A DNA stretch of 20,630 bases from a virus, in the IMG/VR virus record IMGVR_UViG_3300020463_000177, positions 1-20,630 of that record; one strand, 5' to 3'. The notes beneath the pieces were generated by a model. It worked only from the letters and a program-made list of their open reading frames with translations, was not told the origin of the DNA and made no database searches. Shown piece by piece: positions 1-9,300 of the stretch. The translations under genes and the position numbers were made by a program. Position 1 is the first letter of the stretch. Each line of letters opens with the position of its first letter.

Positions 1-23
1 TTAATTCTTTTTGATTTTCTCAT
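1..23 (-). CDS. 5' end of a further gene running off the left edge (partial)
   Basis: An ATG at 23-21 overlaps the TGA stop of the primase gene in the form ATGA, the usual coupling arrangement in this operon. The frame stays open to the window edge and would begin M-R-K-S-K-R-I. A weak AGG lies only a few bases upstream. Seven codons cannot identify a product. The overlap, shared strand and absence of a stop are the only evidence. Confidence 0.4.
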
Positions 24-952
24 ACACCTAATAACTTATACTCCATTAACTTTCTTAGTGAAAGTAATTCAGTATTTTCTATCTTTTCATTAATATCATT
101 AAAGCCCATATCTGATGGGTCTGAATCTTTTAGTTCAACGATGTGAACATTTACTCCATTGTTCATAAGGGATTCTGCGAATCGAAGTGAATTCTTAAAT
201 GCATCTGAATCTAATGCCAAATATACACTTTTAACTCCCTTACTAATTATTTTCTTTTGTAGTTCCGATTGTGGTGATTTACCAAACAATGGAATACTAT
301 TCATTCTAACTGCTATTGCATCAAATACTCCTTCACATATTACAATTGGTAAATTCCAATTGATAAACATTTCAAATCCTACTACATCTTTAGATACATC
401 TGGATTCTTATGTTTGAATGGTGTATCATAAAAACTTCTACCTACAAAATAATTCAACATACCATTCTCATCATAAGATGGTACAATTATTTTATGTTTG
501 TATATTCCTTCTTCACAATACCCCATTTGATACTTTAATACTTCTGCGGATGATATACCTCTCCTATCTAAGTAAGACAACGCATGCCTTCTTATAACTG
601 ATGTAGATGGTTTCCATAAGGGAATATATTCCGATGGTAACCTAACTATTTTATTTTCTATTACATTAGTATCTGTTTTATATCTGTATTTTCTTTTGAA
701 GATTGAATTGTGTTCATCCCACATCTCTTTAGATACTTTTAATTTTCTAAAAAGTGAACGGATTGATTTACCCTTTTCATCAGAAATCCAACAATGCCAA
801 GGATTATCTCCATTAGAGTTTAACTTAATATTAATCTCTAATTTAGGTTTATAGTGATTAACAAATGGTGAATAAAACGCATAGTTATCACCACTTGTTT
901 TCTTAGCTTTACCTAAGATTGATTCTAGTAAAGAGAGTAGTCTTTCTTCCAT
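20..952 (-). CDS. DNA primase, Toprim family (T4 gp61 / DnaG type), degenerate zinc ribbon
   Basis: Probably synthesises RNA primers for lagging-strand replication together with the phage helicase. Residues 202-290 form a Toprim domain: the E207-G208 of VICEG and the D248-S-D250 of LALDSD are the expected metal-binding acidic residues. Residues 127-146 (YLDRRGIS, then a GYCEEG turn) match the region before Toprim in DnaG-type primases. The N-terminus (about 20-65) still reads like a primase zinc ribbon (FYSPFVNHYKPKLEIN, then WHCWISDEKGKSI). However, three of the four expected Cys positions are Ser28, Val31 and Ser57; only Cys54 remains. Length 310 residues, close to T4 gp61. The leader AGAACAAT-ATG has no Shine-Dalgarno. 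The gene follows the resolvase by 30 bases. The primase call is confident; that it still binds zinc is doubtful. Confidence 0.85.
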   Translation of the reverse strand: MEERLLSLLESILGKAKKTSGDNYAFYSPFVNHYKPKLEINIKLNSNGDNPWHCWISDEKGKSIRSLFRKLKVSKEMWDEHNSIFKRKYRYKTDTNVIENKIVRLPSEYIPLWKPSTSVIRRHALSYLDRRGISSAEVLKYQMGYCEEGIYKHKIIVPSYDENGMLNYFVGRSFYDTPFKHKNPDVSKDVVGFEMFINWNLPIVICEGVFDAIAVRMNSIPLFGKSPQSELQKKIISKGVKSVYLALDSDAFKNSLRFAESLMNNGVNVHIVELKDSDPSDMGFNDINEKIENTELLSLRKLMEYKLLGV

Positions 953-982
953 ATTGTTCTAAATATACAAAAAATATTTGAA

Positions 983-1408
983 TTATCCAAAAAATTTCTT
1001 AGTTGGTTTTTCATCTATCCATTCTTGGGGTATTTCTTTTTTAGCCCATTTGAATCCGTTCTTCTCACACCATTGTGCATATGTTGTTTTAGAACCTTTG
1101 TATATTTTACCATTTGGTGATTGTAATACGAACCTTAAATCCTTATCAGGATTCTGTTCTTTTATAAGTAAATGCTTTTTTCTATCTTCAGGTAAGAACC
1201 ATCCTTTTGATTCTATGAAGATTCCATTTGGTAGTTTAAAATCAGGTTTGTAAGTGTGGTGAGTTGCTGGAATCGTATATTCAAATTCATGCTTTTCGTA
1301 TTCACCATCAATACCTTTTGATTGTAATTGTTCATCGATGCGGGTTTCTAACCCACTTTTGTGGCCTTTCATTTTTTGAATGTGAGACCAATTTCCTTTT
1401 TTATTCAT
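983..1408 (-). CDS. Holliday-junction resolvase, T7 endonuclease I (gp3) family
   Basis: Cuts branched DNA (four-way junctions), which helps genome recombination and debranching before packaging. The 141 residues align along their length with T7 endonuclease I (149 residues) as I remember it: SGLE near the start, IPATHHTYKPDF, LPNGIFIESKG, then DRKKHLLIKEQ-P and an EKxGxK-A-IPxEWI end. The catalytic metal-binding residues of the family appear as E21, D56, E66 and K68 (the PD-(D/E)xK pattern of D56...E66-S-K68). It starts 17 bases after the 672-residue virion gene; the leader is A-rich (AAATAAAAATAAAAAGTT) with no Shine-Dalgarno. T4 itself uses the unrelated endonuclease VII (gp49), so a T7-type enzyme in a T4-like setting is a different solution to the same job. 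Confidence 0.93.
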   Translation of the reverse strand: MNKKGNWSHIQKMKGHKSGLETRIDEQLQSKGIDGEYEKHEFEYTIPATHHTYKPDFKLPNGIFIESKGWFLPEDRKKHLLIKEQNPDKDLRFVLQSPNGKIYKGSKTTYAQWCEKNGFKWAKKEIPQEWIDEKPTKKFFG

Positions 1409-1424
1409 AACTTTTTATTTTTAT

Positions 1425-3443
1425 TTAACTAAACTTACTTCTGTATTGATGGGGAAGTGGATTAGCATAAACTTCATCATTTGGATTGATAGGTGGTGGT
1501 GGTGTATCGTTTATTTCCCCACCCGCTGGTGAATCATCTTGTACTAAAATACCCGGTATATCTCTTTTATTCCAAATATACTTACCATCTAATGTTTTAA
1601 ATATAGTTGGATTTGAACCAGCTACTAAAGAACCAGTGCCTGGAGCTCCAAAGACTCCATCTAAATCTAATCTTACTTTTACCGTTAAATCTACATCTTT
1701 TCTAGTTTGAATTGCTGATGCAAGTTTACCTACTGCTATCAAATCACCTGTTGGATTATATAACCCAACTGTTGTAAAGTATGGTGCAAAATCAGAACCA
1801 GTTACCATTCCTTTCATTATAGGACTTTGTGAATCATTATTTAGTTTTAATGTTGGGTGTTGTGATACATTAAATTCATCCTGCCCAACTTCACATAATA
1901 TGTTTACTTCATTTAATTCTTTTGTTGATTTATACTTAGTAGTCCATCCATAATTTGAATAATTTTTATCTGTAGCTTGAGAACCATAATTCCAAGTACC
2001 ACTTTGCCCAGTCCAAACATATCTATATTTTGGTCTAGGGTCTGATACCACCATTATTCCGTGATTATAAAATACTTCACCAACTACATTAGTTTGATAA
2101 GCCGAACCTGTTACATAATCATTATTACCTAATGCTTTTATTTCAGTTTCAGTTAAACCTTTATTATACATACGGAACTCATCTAACGAACCACTTAGTT
2201 GAGCGTAGGATGATACTGAATCTTCAAACCAACCATCTGATATTGCTTTACTACCTAATAACATATCATATGTATTAGATATACCTCTTAGTGTTATAGA
2301 ACCACTAATATCAGTTGGTAGAGAACCAGTAACTTCTTTAACACCATCTACCCATAATTCCATATGAGAACCTGTTTTATTAAAACAAATATGATGTGGT
2401 AAATTATCGTTTATTTTAGTAGTTGAATCTGAGATTATACGTGTGATTCCGTTTGATAATGATATTCTAACTTTACCATTATTATTTGTATTTTGATTAT
2501 GAACTTCTATATCAAATGGAAATTGGTTGGTAGGAATGTTTCTTCTTCTCATAATATCAACCGCCAGATTATCTTGCCCATAATCTTTATAAGTACCTCT
2601 TTTAGATACTATTGAATTATAATTTGAAGAATTATCTGATTGTGATGTTGGTAAAACTGTCCATACAGAAAGTGCGTAATCTGTTGTTTCAAATGCATTT
2701 AATTGCTTTTGATGGTCTATTCTTATGTACGAATCAGAACCATTAAATGTTGCTTTAGTTCCTGATGGTAATTGGAAATCACCTGTTGTTGGAATACCAT
2801 CTGTATAGTTTATATTTTTACCATATGCGTTATTTATGTAACCACTTCTATCTTCAATTATGTTATCAACAATTGCAGTTCTATTAACAACCTCATCATT
2901 AAATCCCCAATAGCCAACTAAATTACCAAATGGAACATATGAACCTGATGGTAACCCATTATCTATTAAATTTCCATGATAGTCATTTAATTTAGAATCT
3001 TTTATTATTATAGATGGTACATTGGATGAAGTCATACTAAAATCAATAACTTCAATTGTTTCAGGTTTTAACCCATCACCCAACCTATTATGTGGAACTG
3101 AGAATATAGATGCGGTTGCATACAAATCTCTTTCTACTCTAGCCCTATGTTTAAAAAACATTTGGTTGATACCAGACCAGACTACTTTCTGATGTTTTAC
3201 TTTTAAAAAATCTGTTGAGTTGGAGTTTGAATTATCTAATTGGTCGGTTTCCCTATAAGCAGGTAATCCAATTGATTCAGAAACATTAATCTTTTCAGCA
3301 AAATCAGGAGATATACCTTTAATGACCGATGTTGAATAATAGTCCGTTCTAAAATTCAAGTCGGTTACTACCCATCTTTTATGGGTGTTGAATGGTCTTA
3401 GTTGAGTGCCACCCCCATTGATAGGTTTGTAAGCTTCTGCCAT
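1425..3443 (-). CDS. Virion appendage protein with central LamG/concanavalin-like domain
   Basis: A 672-residue probable tail or neck appendage. Residues about 175-440 are LamG-like: LVGYWGFNDE opens the domain, AxFNGSDSYIRI and HHICFNKTGSHMELWVDG sit mid-domain, and SGSLDEFRMYNKGLTETEI closes it, the usual order for a laminin-G/concanavalin jelly roll that binds glycans. Residues about 451-595 match the C-terminal part of the neighbouring 361-residue protein, with TTVGLYNPTGDLIAVGKL and VKVRLDL as the clearest shared strings. After that comes a low-complexity tail with PPPPINP near residues 648-654. There are eight (S/T)GS tripeptides. The start has no Shine-Dalgarno; an upstream ATG ten bases away is out of frame. 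Binding of a surface sugar or receptor is inference from the fold. Confidence 0.72.
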   Translation of the reverse strand: MAEAYKPINGGGTQLRPFNTHKRWVVTDLNFRTDYYSTSVIKGISPDFAEKINVSESIGLPAYRETDQLDNSNSNSTDFLKVKHQKVVWSGINQMFFKHRARVERDLYATASIFSVPHNRLGDGLKPETIEVIDFSMTSSNVPSIIIKDSKLNDYHGNLIDNGLPSGSYVPFGNLVGYWGFNDEVVNRTAIVDNIIEDRSGYINNAYGKNINYTDGIPTTGDFQLPSGTKATFNGSDSYIRIDHQKQLNAFETTDYALSVWTVLPTSQSDNSSNYNSIVSKRGTYKDYGQDNLAVDIMRRRNIPTNQFPFDIEVHNQNTNNNGKVRISLSNGITRIISDSTTKINDNLPHHICFNKTGSHMELWVDGVKEVTGSLPTDISGSITLRGISNTYDMLLGSKAISDGWFEDSVSSYAQLSGSLDEFRMYNKGLTETEIKALGNNDYVTGSAYQTNVVGEVFYNHGIMVVSDPRPKYRYVWTGQSGTWNYGSQATDKNYSNYGWTTKYKSTKELNEVNILCEVGQDEFNVSQHPTLKLNNDSQSPIMKGMVTGSDFAPYFTTVGLYNPTGDLIAVGKLASAIQTRKDVDLTVKVRLDLDGVFGAPGTGSLVAGSNPTIFKTLDGKYIWNKRDIPGILVQDDSPAGGEINDTPPPPINPNDEVYANPLPHQYRSKFS

Positions 3444-3472
3444 GCGTTTTCATACTGTTTTAAAAGGTTATT

Positions 3473-4558
3473 TTAAAAATCTAACTTTACCTTAACCAAT
3501 ACTTCATTTGCAAATGATTTCAAAATTGGTTTAGATAATTTAGCCACCGCCAATAATTGTTGTGAACTATTATATAATCCAACAGTAGTTATATACGATT
3601 TAGGATTGTTTGCAAACGTTGTTTGTGAAAACGCCCCATTTGAACCTGATGTATATGATGGATTGTTTGAGAAATTGTATTCACCATTCTTAGCTCTTAC
3701 GAAATAATATGTTGATTGTACTTTTTCTTCATTTCTCGCGGCAAAACCATGACTAGCATTTATAACTGCTGCTCCACTAATTGATGTATGTAATTTGAAT
3801 GCGTTATCACCATTTACATTTGAACCAGTAACTGTACCAAAGTTTAGATTACTATTCATTGTATCAGCGTTTAATACAATTACACCCTGCTCAGGAAATA
3901 CTTTTCCATAATAAGTAGTAGGTGAATAAATTCCGTTTAAGATAGAACCTGAAACTACATTATATACTCTACCAATTTGTGTTGCTGCTTGTTGTGTATC
4001 ACGGCTATCATCAATTAGTTCGATAACTTCATTAGATGCTGATATAGCAACTGCTGAACCAGTATGTGAAATATTTGGTTCGATTGAACCTGATGCTAAT
4101 TTAGCTAATGTAAGTTCAAAGTTACCTGGATCTAATCTATCTTTTAATCTAGCTCTGTTAAGATTAATTGCGTAAATGTGTTCTGTTGATGCACCATTGA
4201 AATCAAATATTCTTTGATTATCAGGAAGTAGAATCTGTGCATACTGAGAGTAAATTGCATTAGAAGGAGAATCTTCATTCTGCCCTAAAGAACCACTACC
4301 CTTATCATGTCCATATGTTACTGAGTATTGAGATTCAGATGTTGAAGCTGTTGATACACCATCAAATATTTCATAATAATATTGTTTTTGAGTAGCTGAT
4401 TGTGCAGATGATGTATGAAACGTAGTTAATGTACCTACATTACCACTCCATAATCCTCTGGTCACTTTTTCTACACCGCCTTCAACAACATCCCCTACTT
4501 TAAATGCTGTGTAAACTCTTTTTGATGTATTAAATGAACCTGCTGGTAAAATTGCCAT
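3473..4558 (-). CDS. Virion structural protein, paralogue of the adjacent LamG protein without the LamG domain
   Basis: 361 residues, mostly beta-prone and rich in Ser, Asn and Gly, with six (S/T)GS tripeptides. No family is recognised by name. Residues about 215-361 match residues 451-595 of the downstream protein: YYGKVFPEQGVIVL against VVGEVFYNHGIMVV, and TTVGLYNSSQQLLAVAKLS...VKVKLDF against TTVGLYNPTGDLIAVGKLA...VKVRLDL. A weaker match links residues 131-154 (NRARLKDRLDPGNFELTL) with 119-134 of that protein (NRLGDGLKPETIEVID). The leader AAAAGGG-AATAAGAT-ATG gives a weak Shine-Dalgarno. It lies between the 220-residue protein (23-base gap) and the LamG protein (29-base gap). A virion component is likely from context; the exact location in the particle is unknown. 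Confidence 0.65.
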   Translation of the reverse strand: MAILPAGSFNTSKRVYTAFKVGDVVEGGVEKVTRGLWSGNVGTLTTFHTSSAQSATQKQYYYEIFDGVSTASTSESQYSVTYGHDKGSGSLGQNEDSPSNAIYSQYAQILLPDNQRIFDFNGASTEHIYAINLNRARLKDRLDPGNFELTLAKLASGSIEPNISHTGSAVAISASNEVIELIDDSRDTQQAATQIGRVYNVVSGSILNGIYSPTTYYGKVFPEQGVIVLNADTMNSNLNFGTVTGSNVNGDNAFKLHTSISGAAVINASHGFAARNEEKVQSTYYFVRAKNGEYNFSNNPSYTSGSNGAFSQTTFANNPKSYITTVGLYNSSQQLLAVAKLSKPILKSFANEVLVKVKLDF

Positions 4559-4581
4559 ATCTTATTCCCTTTTGATTATCC

Positions 4582-5244
4582 TTATAATGTTGAATCCAAC
4601 GTATTACCTACAGAAATATCAGGATTATTAGTTACAGTTAAATCAATTTCTGTTCTACCACCTGTTTCATTTCCGATTACAAATATTTTAGTTGATATAT
4701 CGGTATTATCAGCTAATACTTTAGTTCTTATTGTAAATGTTGAGTTAGTACTAATAGTAACACTTCTTCTATCTTCATTAGCTCCAACCGCATCTTCGTT
4801 ATTTGCGATTCCAGAACCATCACCTATAATAGCGGCTGCATCTGAATTTAATAATGTAACTGTATATCCTAATGTATCATTACCACCATTTTTAGTTGAT
4901 AGGTTAACTGTTTGTTGTTTTGTACCTTCTTCTAAACTAATTGAACTTGGGTTAGATTCAATAATAGGAATTCTAATAGTATTTTTCGCAAGGGTTAATA
5001 GTTTATATCTTAATGAGTAGTTCTCATCTGTTACTGCCTCAACGATTGGCATGTTTTCAATTATGATTCCATAATAGTCTGAACCTAGCGGATGTGCTGG
5101 ATTCCATAGTTCGTAATCAACTTCATCATCAGCCAATGCGAATTGACTAATAACAAAGAAATCTCTACCTTTTGCCAATAACTCTCTACCCTTCTTTGTT
5201 AGAATAGCGTCTACTGTTATTGATGAATTATCTAAATATCCCAT
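4582..5244 (-). CDS. Virion-associated protein, conserved helical N-terminus plus beta-rich C-terminal domain
   Basis: 220 residues. The first 85 or so (GYLDNSSITVDAILTKKGRE, LADDEVDYELWNP, then NYSLRYKLLTL) look like a compact conserved module I associate with uncharacterised phage structural proteins, but I cannot name the family. From about residue 95 the sequence becomes beta-rich and Ig-like in pattern (alternating strands, LEEG turn, GYTVTLLNSDA, VTISTNSTFTIRT, TEIDLTVTN), suggesting a surface domain. There are no (S/T)GS repeats, unlike the two following proteins. It is the first gene after a 79-base gap holding a putative promoter, and has the leader AAAAGGG-TATAACAA-ATG, similar to the next gene. 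It may start a transcription unit with the two appendage genes after it. Confidence 0.6.
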   Translation of the reverse strand: MGYLDNSSITVDAILTKKGRELLAKGRDFFVISQFALADDEVDYELWNPAHPLGSDYYGIIIENMPIVEAVTDENYSLRYKLLTLAKNTIRIPIIESNPSSISLEEGTKQQTVNLSTKNGGNDTLGYTVTLLNSDAAAIIGDGSGIANNEDAVGANEDRRSVTISTNSTFTIRTKVLADNTDISTKIFVIGNETGGRTEIDLTVTNNPDISVGNTLDSTL

Positions 5245-5273
5245 TTGTTATACCCTTTTACAATTTGTTTTCT

Positions 5274-5290
5274 TATATAAATATGAAAAA
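5274..5290 (-). promoter_or_regulatory. Putative phage (late) promoter element in the 79-base gap
   Basis: On the coding strand this reads TTTTTCATATTTATATA. The gap at 16810-16826 holds the same 17 bases with a single difference (A instead of C). It ends 30 bases before the ATG of the 220-residue protein, leaving room for a start site and a short leader. Read on the plus strand it contains TATAAATA (5276-5283), the T4 late-promoter octamer, which points away from the genes. Promoter function is inference from position and repetition. Confidence 0.4.
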
Positions 5291-5323
5291 ATATATTTTT
5301 ACACTAACTTTTTAAATTTTCTA

Positions 5324-6376
5324 TTATATACCACTTTTTCTATCTAATTTATCCTGCTTCACAATGAAATCTTCTTCGGTATCTTCACCATTTAATGATT
5401 TCCTAAGTCTCTCTAATGGTTCTCTTCGTTCTTTATAATTTTCGAAAGGAGTTTCACCACCTTCTCTAATAAGTATATCATTAGAATCAGTTTCGGTATC
5501 TGTATCAAAATCTGATTCCTCACTTTCGATAATATCTCTATGTGGAATAATTGGTCTACCCAATTTCTTTTCCATTAGTTTCATATCTTTAATTTGTTTT
5601 TCAACAGAATTTAATCCATCTAACTCTGGATTTCTATCTTTCTTTTCCTGTTGTTCTATAACTATCTCTTCTTCTAAAAAAGTAGATACTAATAAATCTT
5701 CTTTTTTATTTATGATAAACCCATCTTCTTTTGTTTTTCTTAATTTTTCTTTTTCAATACGAGCTACCATTCTTTCTTTAATACTATTTCTCTGTATTGT
5801 TTGAGCATCTACTAAGTTTCTAATAGTAGTTTTTGTAGATTCTACTTCTTTTGTTTTGATAGATTTATCACCTACAATATCAGGATACTTTTCTTTTAGA
5901 TATAAATCAAACTCTAACTTCAATAATTGTATTTCTTTTTTAAAATCTAGTCTACGTTGTGCTTCATCTTCAAACCCTTGCGTAATATCAGCCCATCTTT
6001 CATCTTCAATCTTTCTACGTTCTCTTTCTTCTTCAAATAATCTTCGTTGTTCTTCTGCCGCTAAAGTAGCTACATCAATTACTATAGGTTTTGGTTTTTC
6101 TGTGGCTATCGGAGATTTTAGAATATCCAATAATACATCTGCTGATACTTTGTCACTATCATCAATTTTGATATTATCATCTAATAACTGCCCCGTCTTT
6201 ACTTCTTTTTCAGGAGATTTAATAATATCTTTTATTATAGTAGATTCAGCTTCTTTAACAGGCGCATTTAAAACTTGCGCTAAGCGTTGTTCTAAGAGAA
6301 AATCTTGCATTGATTTTGGTCTTCGTTTAGAAGAAGTTCTTAAATCTCTAAATTTTATATTTCGTTTACGTGCCAT
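5324..6376 (-). CDS. Charged, coiled-coil-rich protein of unknown function
   Basis: 350 residues dominated by Lys, Glu, Asp, Arg and Ile; no family recognised. Residues about 105-165 (EEQRRLFEEERERRKIEDERW and following) and 195-265 look like long amphipathic or coiled-coil helices. Short Asp/Ser/Glu-rich, probably disordered stretches occur around 285-310. The start is basic (ARKRNIKFRDLRTSSKRRPKS). No Cys and very few aromatic residues are present, unlike its beta-rich neighbours. It begins 8 bases after the stop of the 1494-residue protein, whose own C-terminus is a similar charged helix; the two could interact. A structural linker, scaffold or tail-associated rod are all possible. Confidence 0.6.
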   Translation of the reverse strand: MARKRNIKFRDLRTSSKRRPKSMQDFLLEQRLAQVLNAPVKEAESTIIKDIIKSPEKEVKTGQLLDDNIKIDDSDKVSADVLLDILKSPIATEKPKPIVIDVATLAAEEQRRLFEEERERRKIEDERWADITQGFEDEAQRRLDFKKEIQLLKLEFDLYLKEKYPDIVGDKSIKTKEVESTKTTIRNLVDAQTIQRNSIKERMVARIEKEKLRKTKEDGFIINKKEDLLVSTFLEEEIVIEQQEKKDRNPELDGLNSVEKQIKDMKLMEKKLGRPIIPHRDIIESEESDFDTDTETDSNDILIREGGETPFENYKERREPLERLRKSLNGEDTEEDFIVKQDKLDRKSGI

Positions 6377-6384
6377 ATTAATAA

Positions 6385-9300
6385 TTATCCGTTAAAGTTA
6401 TTTTTGATATTAAATTCTTTACGTCTATCTAATTCTATTTCTCTACGCTTTCTTTCTTCACTTTCTCTAAATTGAGCTTTCTTAACACGTTCTTGTTCAA
6501 TACTAATAAGTTTTTCAATTTTACGTCTAAACTCTCTAACTTCTCTTCTATACTCTTGCAATCTTTTCCAATAAAGTTCATCATCAACTATCAAATCACC
6601 AATATCCAGTGTTGCAATTCCAGTTCCTGAATCTACATCCAAATTACCTTCATCTGCTGTTTGAGAAGTTTTTATCAATACATTAGGGTCTGCCTTAAAT
6701 ATTTCTATTACCGGCTTACCATCAGGTGTATCGGGTGAATTTGTTGTTAAAGAATCCGATGTCATCTTACATCCTAAATATCTTAGATTAGCAACTGCTA
6801 ATGGTAAATTATCAGTTGTTACTTCAGATGGTTCTAATGATGATGAGCTTGGTAATCCTAATGAAGCTGATAACTCAGAGGAATAAAATAATTTTGTTCG
6901 TTGTGCGTATTTTGCAGGTCTATGAGTTGATATATTTTTTGCAAGTATATCATAATTCCAATATCCATTAGAACCAGTAGTCCACCCATATCCATACCCC
7001 ACATCTGCAGCTGATGAATAATTTAGTATTATATATTTGTACTTAGCTGGCGCATACATATCACCTAACTTTGGATTACCTAAATCTTCTACATCATCTT
7101 TTTGTGATGTTATAATTCTAGTAGCCGTTGTATCTATTGTTGTATCGTAATCAGGTTTTTCTGCTGATAAAGTATAAATTGATTCTGAAATTTCCGTTTC
7201 AAATTGTTTTCTTTCTGCAGATAAAGAATATGAGTTTGTAATCTCTGTTTGTAAAAAATGATGTGATGCCGTAACAGGTCTATCTATAGCTGCTATGGTT
7301 GTAGAATACATTGGTCGTGTTTGTGTTACCTTTGTTAATGATTTAGCTTTAGGTCTTTCTAAGATATGTGGTTCAATTAGAATACCAGAGTTGTAATCAA
7401 CTCTAGCAGGCATTGTTTGTCTGATTTGTTCAAATACCGCCATATCATATTTAGCCAAAATATCTATCGTACTATTTATTAGATTTTTAGATGAGTACTT
7501 TTTAAATACTTGTCTACGAATATAATCTAATTCTTCATTTTGTTCTGTAAACCCTGCTCTAGAATCAGGATTACCAATGTAATCATCAATATCAAAATAT
7601 CCAGTATGATTGTATATATCTTCATTGTACATTTTAGTTGCAGCTAAGTAAACACCAACTACATTTGAATCAACAGGCGCTGAATCGTATTGTGATTTTT
7701 CTTTCTTTTGGTCTGGGTCTAATATACCTGTTAAACTATTTTCTTCGGTTCTAACTTTATTGTTCATAATATTATTAGCACCAGCCGATGGAACTTTTGT
7801 ATAATATTCTTCAGTTACTCCAATTAAATCATCATTTTCAAAATTAAATAAAGATGCAGTTAAATGAGAACCATTTTCTGAACCTGTTATTTGTTGGTTA
7901 GGATGTGATGATGGGTGTGAATCAGGATTAGTAATTGTTTTTAAATTAGAATCAGGAATAAATCTAAACTTTAAATCAAAATAAGATGAGGTAACTGCAT
8001 TACCATGATATGATTCTCTTGATAATGTATGTTCATCAATAACAATATCTTTAAGTTGTTCTGCCCAATATCTTATTTCTTGTATCGAACCACTCATTGT
8101 ATTTGTATCACCCCATAATGATGGAGCTCCAGTTTGATTTCCAAACGCTCTACCAAACTGAACCTCACCACTCCCTGTCCAAGCTGCGTTATAAGATGAT
8201 TCGGTTGAACCATCAATTGAAATACTTGCTGATTTACTTACTGATATTCTATCTTTTCTATTTTTTCTATATTGTAATTTATATACATTATCTTTTGTTA
8301 TATCATCTACAGAGTTTTCTCTTTCTACTATAAGTGTAGCCATTTTAGAATCAAAGATAGGTACATTCATAATAGATGCTGATTTGTAACCACTACTACC
8401 ACTTAGATAGAAATGTATATTTCCATTTGAAAACTCAGCAGCGCTTGAAGTAGATTCATATAATACTGCGAAATCTTTTTCCTTACGAATAATACCAGTA
8501 TCTCTATTTAGATTTTGTTGAAGTTGAAGTTCTATAACATCAATAGGGTTTGGGTCGTTAACTGCATATGTTGTTGGGTCTATATCTGTAATCTTATCCC
8601 AAGGAACTGTAATGAAATTATCGTTATCCATTCTTAAATGGTAAACAAATCTATCGTGCTCCCAATATGGTCTAACTTTAGTATCTATAACAGGCCCGCC
8701 ATATTCTCTAATAGATAAGAATGTTTGAGGAATACCATATGTAGCAATTAATGCTTTAACTGCTCTAGCCGAACCTTTTGTTTTTAGAAGATATGGAATA
8801 TTATTTACAATTCTTCTCCAAATCTCATTATTAATTTGTTCGTGTGGTTTAGATGGAAGTGAACCACTATTAGGTACATTACCAAATTTATCAGTTCCTA
8901 ATCCAAACTCCCAAAGGTTTGATGTATCTTTACCATGTGTTAGTTTCCAACCCATAGATTTTGCAACATCGTAAAGAAGTTCATTTGGCATTCCATCGTA
9001 AGGATGTTCTTCTCTTTCGTTGATAGATGTTAGTGCGTTTATATAAGACCAAGTTATATCAAAATGGTGCCCAATCATATCTACAAATAAAACATATTCT
9101 TTATTTAACGGGTCCTCAACTATTGCTGATGGAACTACTTTTGTTAATCTAGCATCATTAAGAGAATCATGTATACTTGCTGAATCTATTAATCCATTGT
9201 AATGTGATTCTGCTTCTGAGGAAGTTACACTATAATTAACATTTGGATATGTACTTTGTTTAGGCCAAGGTTCTAATGGAAATGCGGAAGAACTATAATG

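Noticed and set aside
5287-5300. Perfect AT-only palindrome AAAAATATATTTTT in the 79-base gap, considered as a terminator
   Set aside because: No G-C pairs and no loop-forming centre, so a stable hairpin is unlikely; it overlaps the edge of the putative promoter instead.
8097-8333. Plus-strand open frame opposite the 1494-residue gene, considered as an antisense gene
   Set aside because: Its protein is a Tyr/Leu/Phe-rich run typical of a reversed Ser/Asn/Asp-rich gene, with no ribosome-binding site or domain; the other plus-strand frames are rejected for the same reason.
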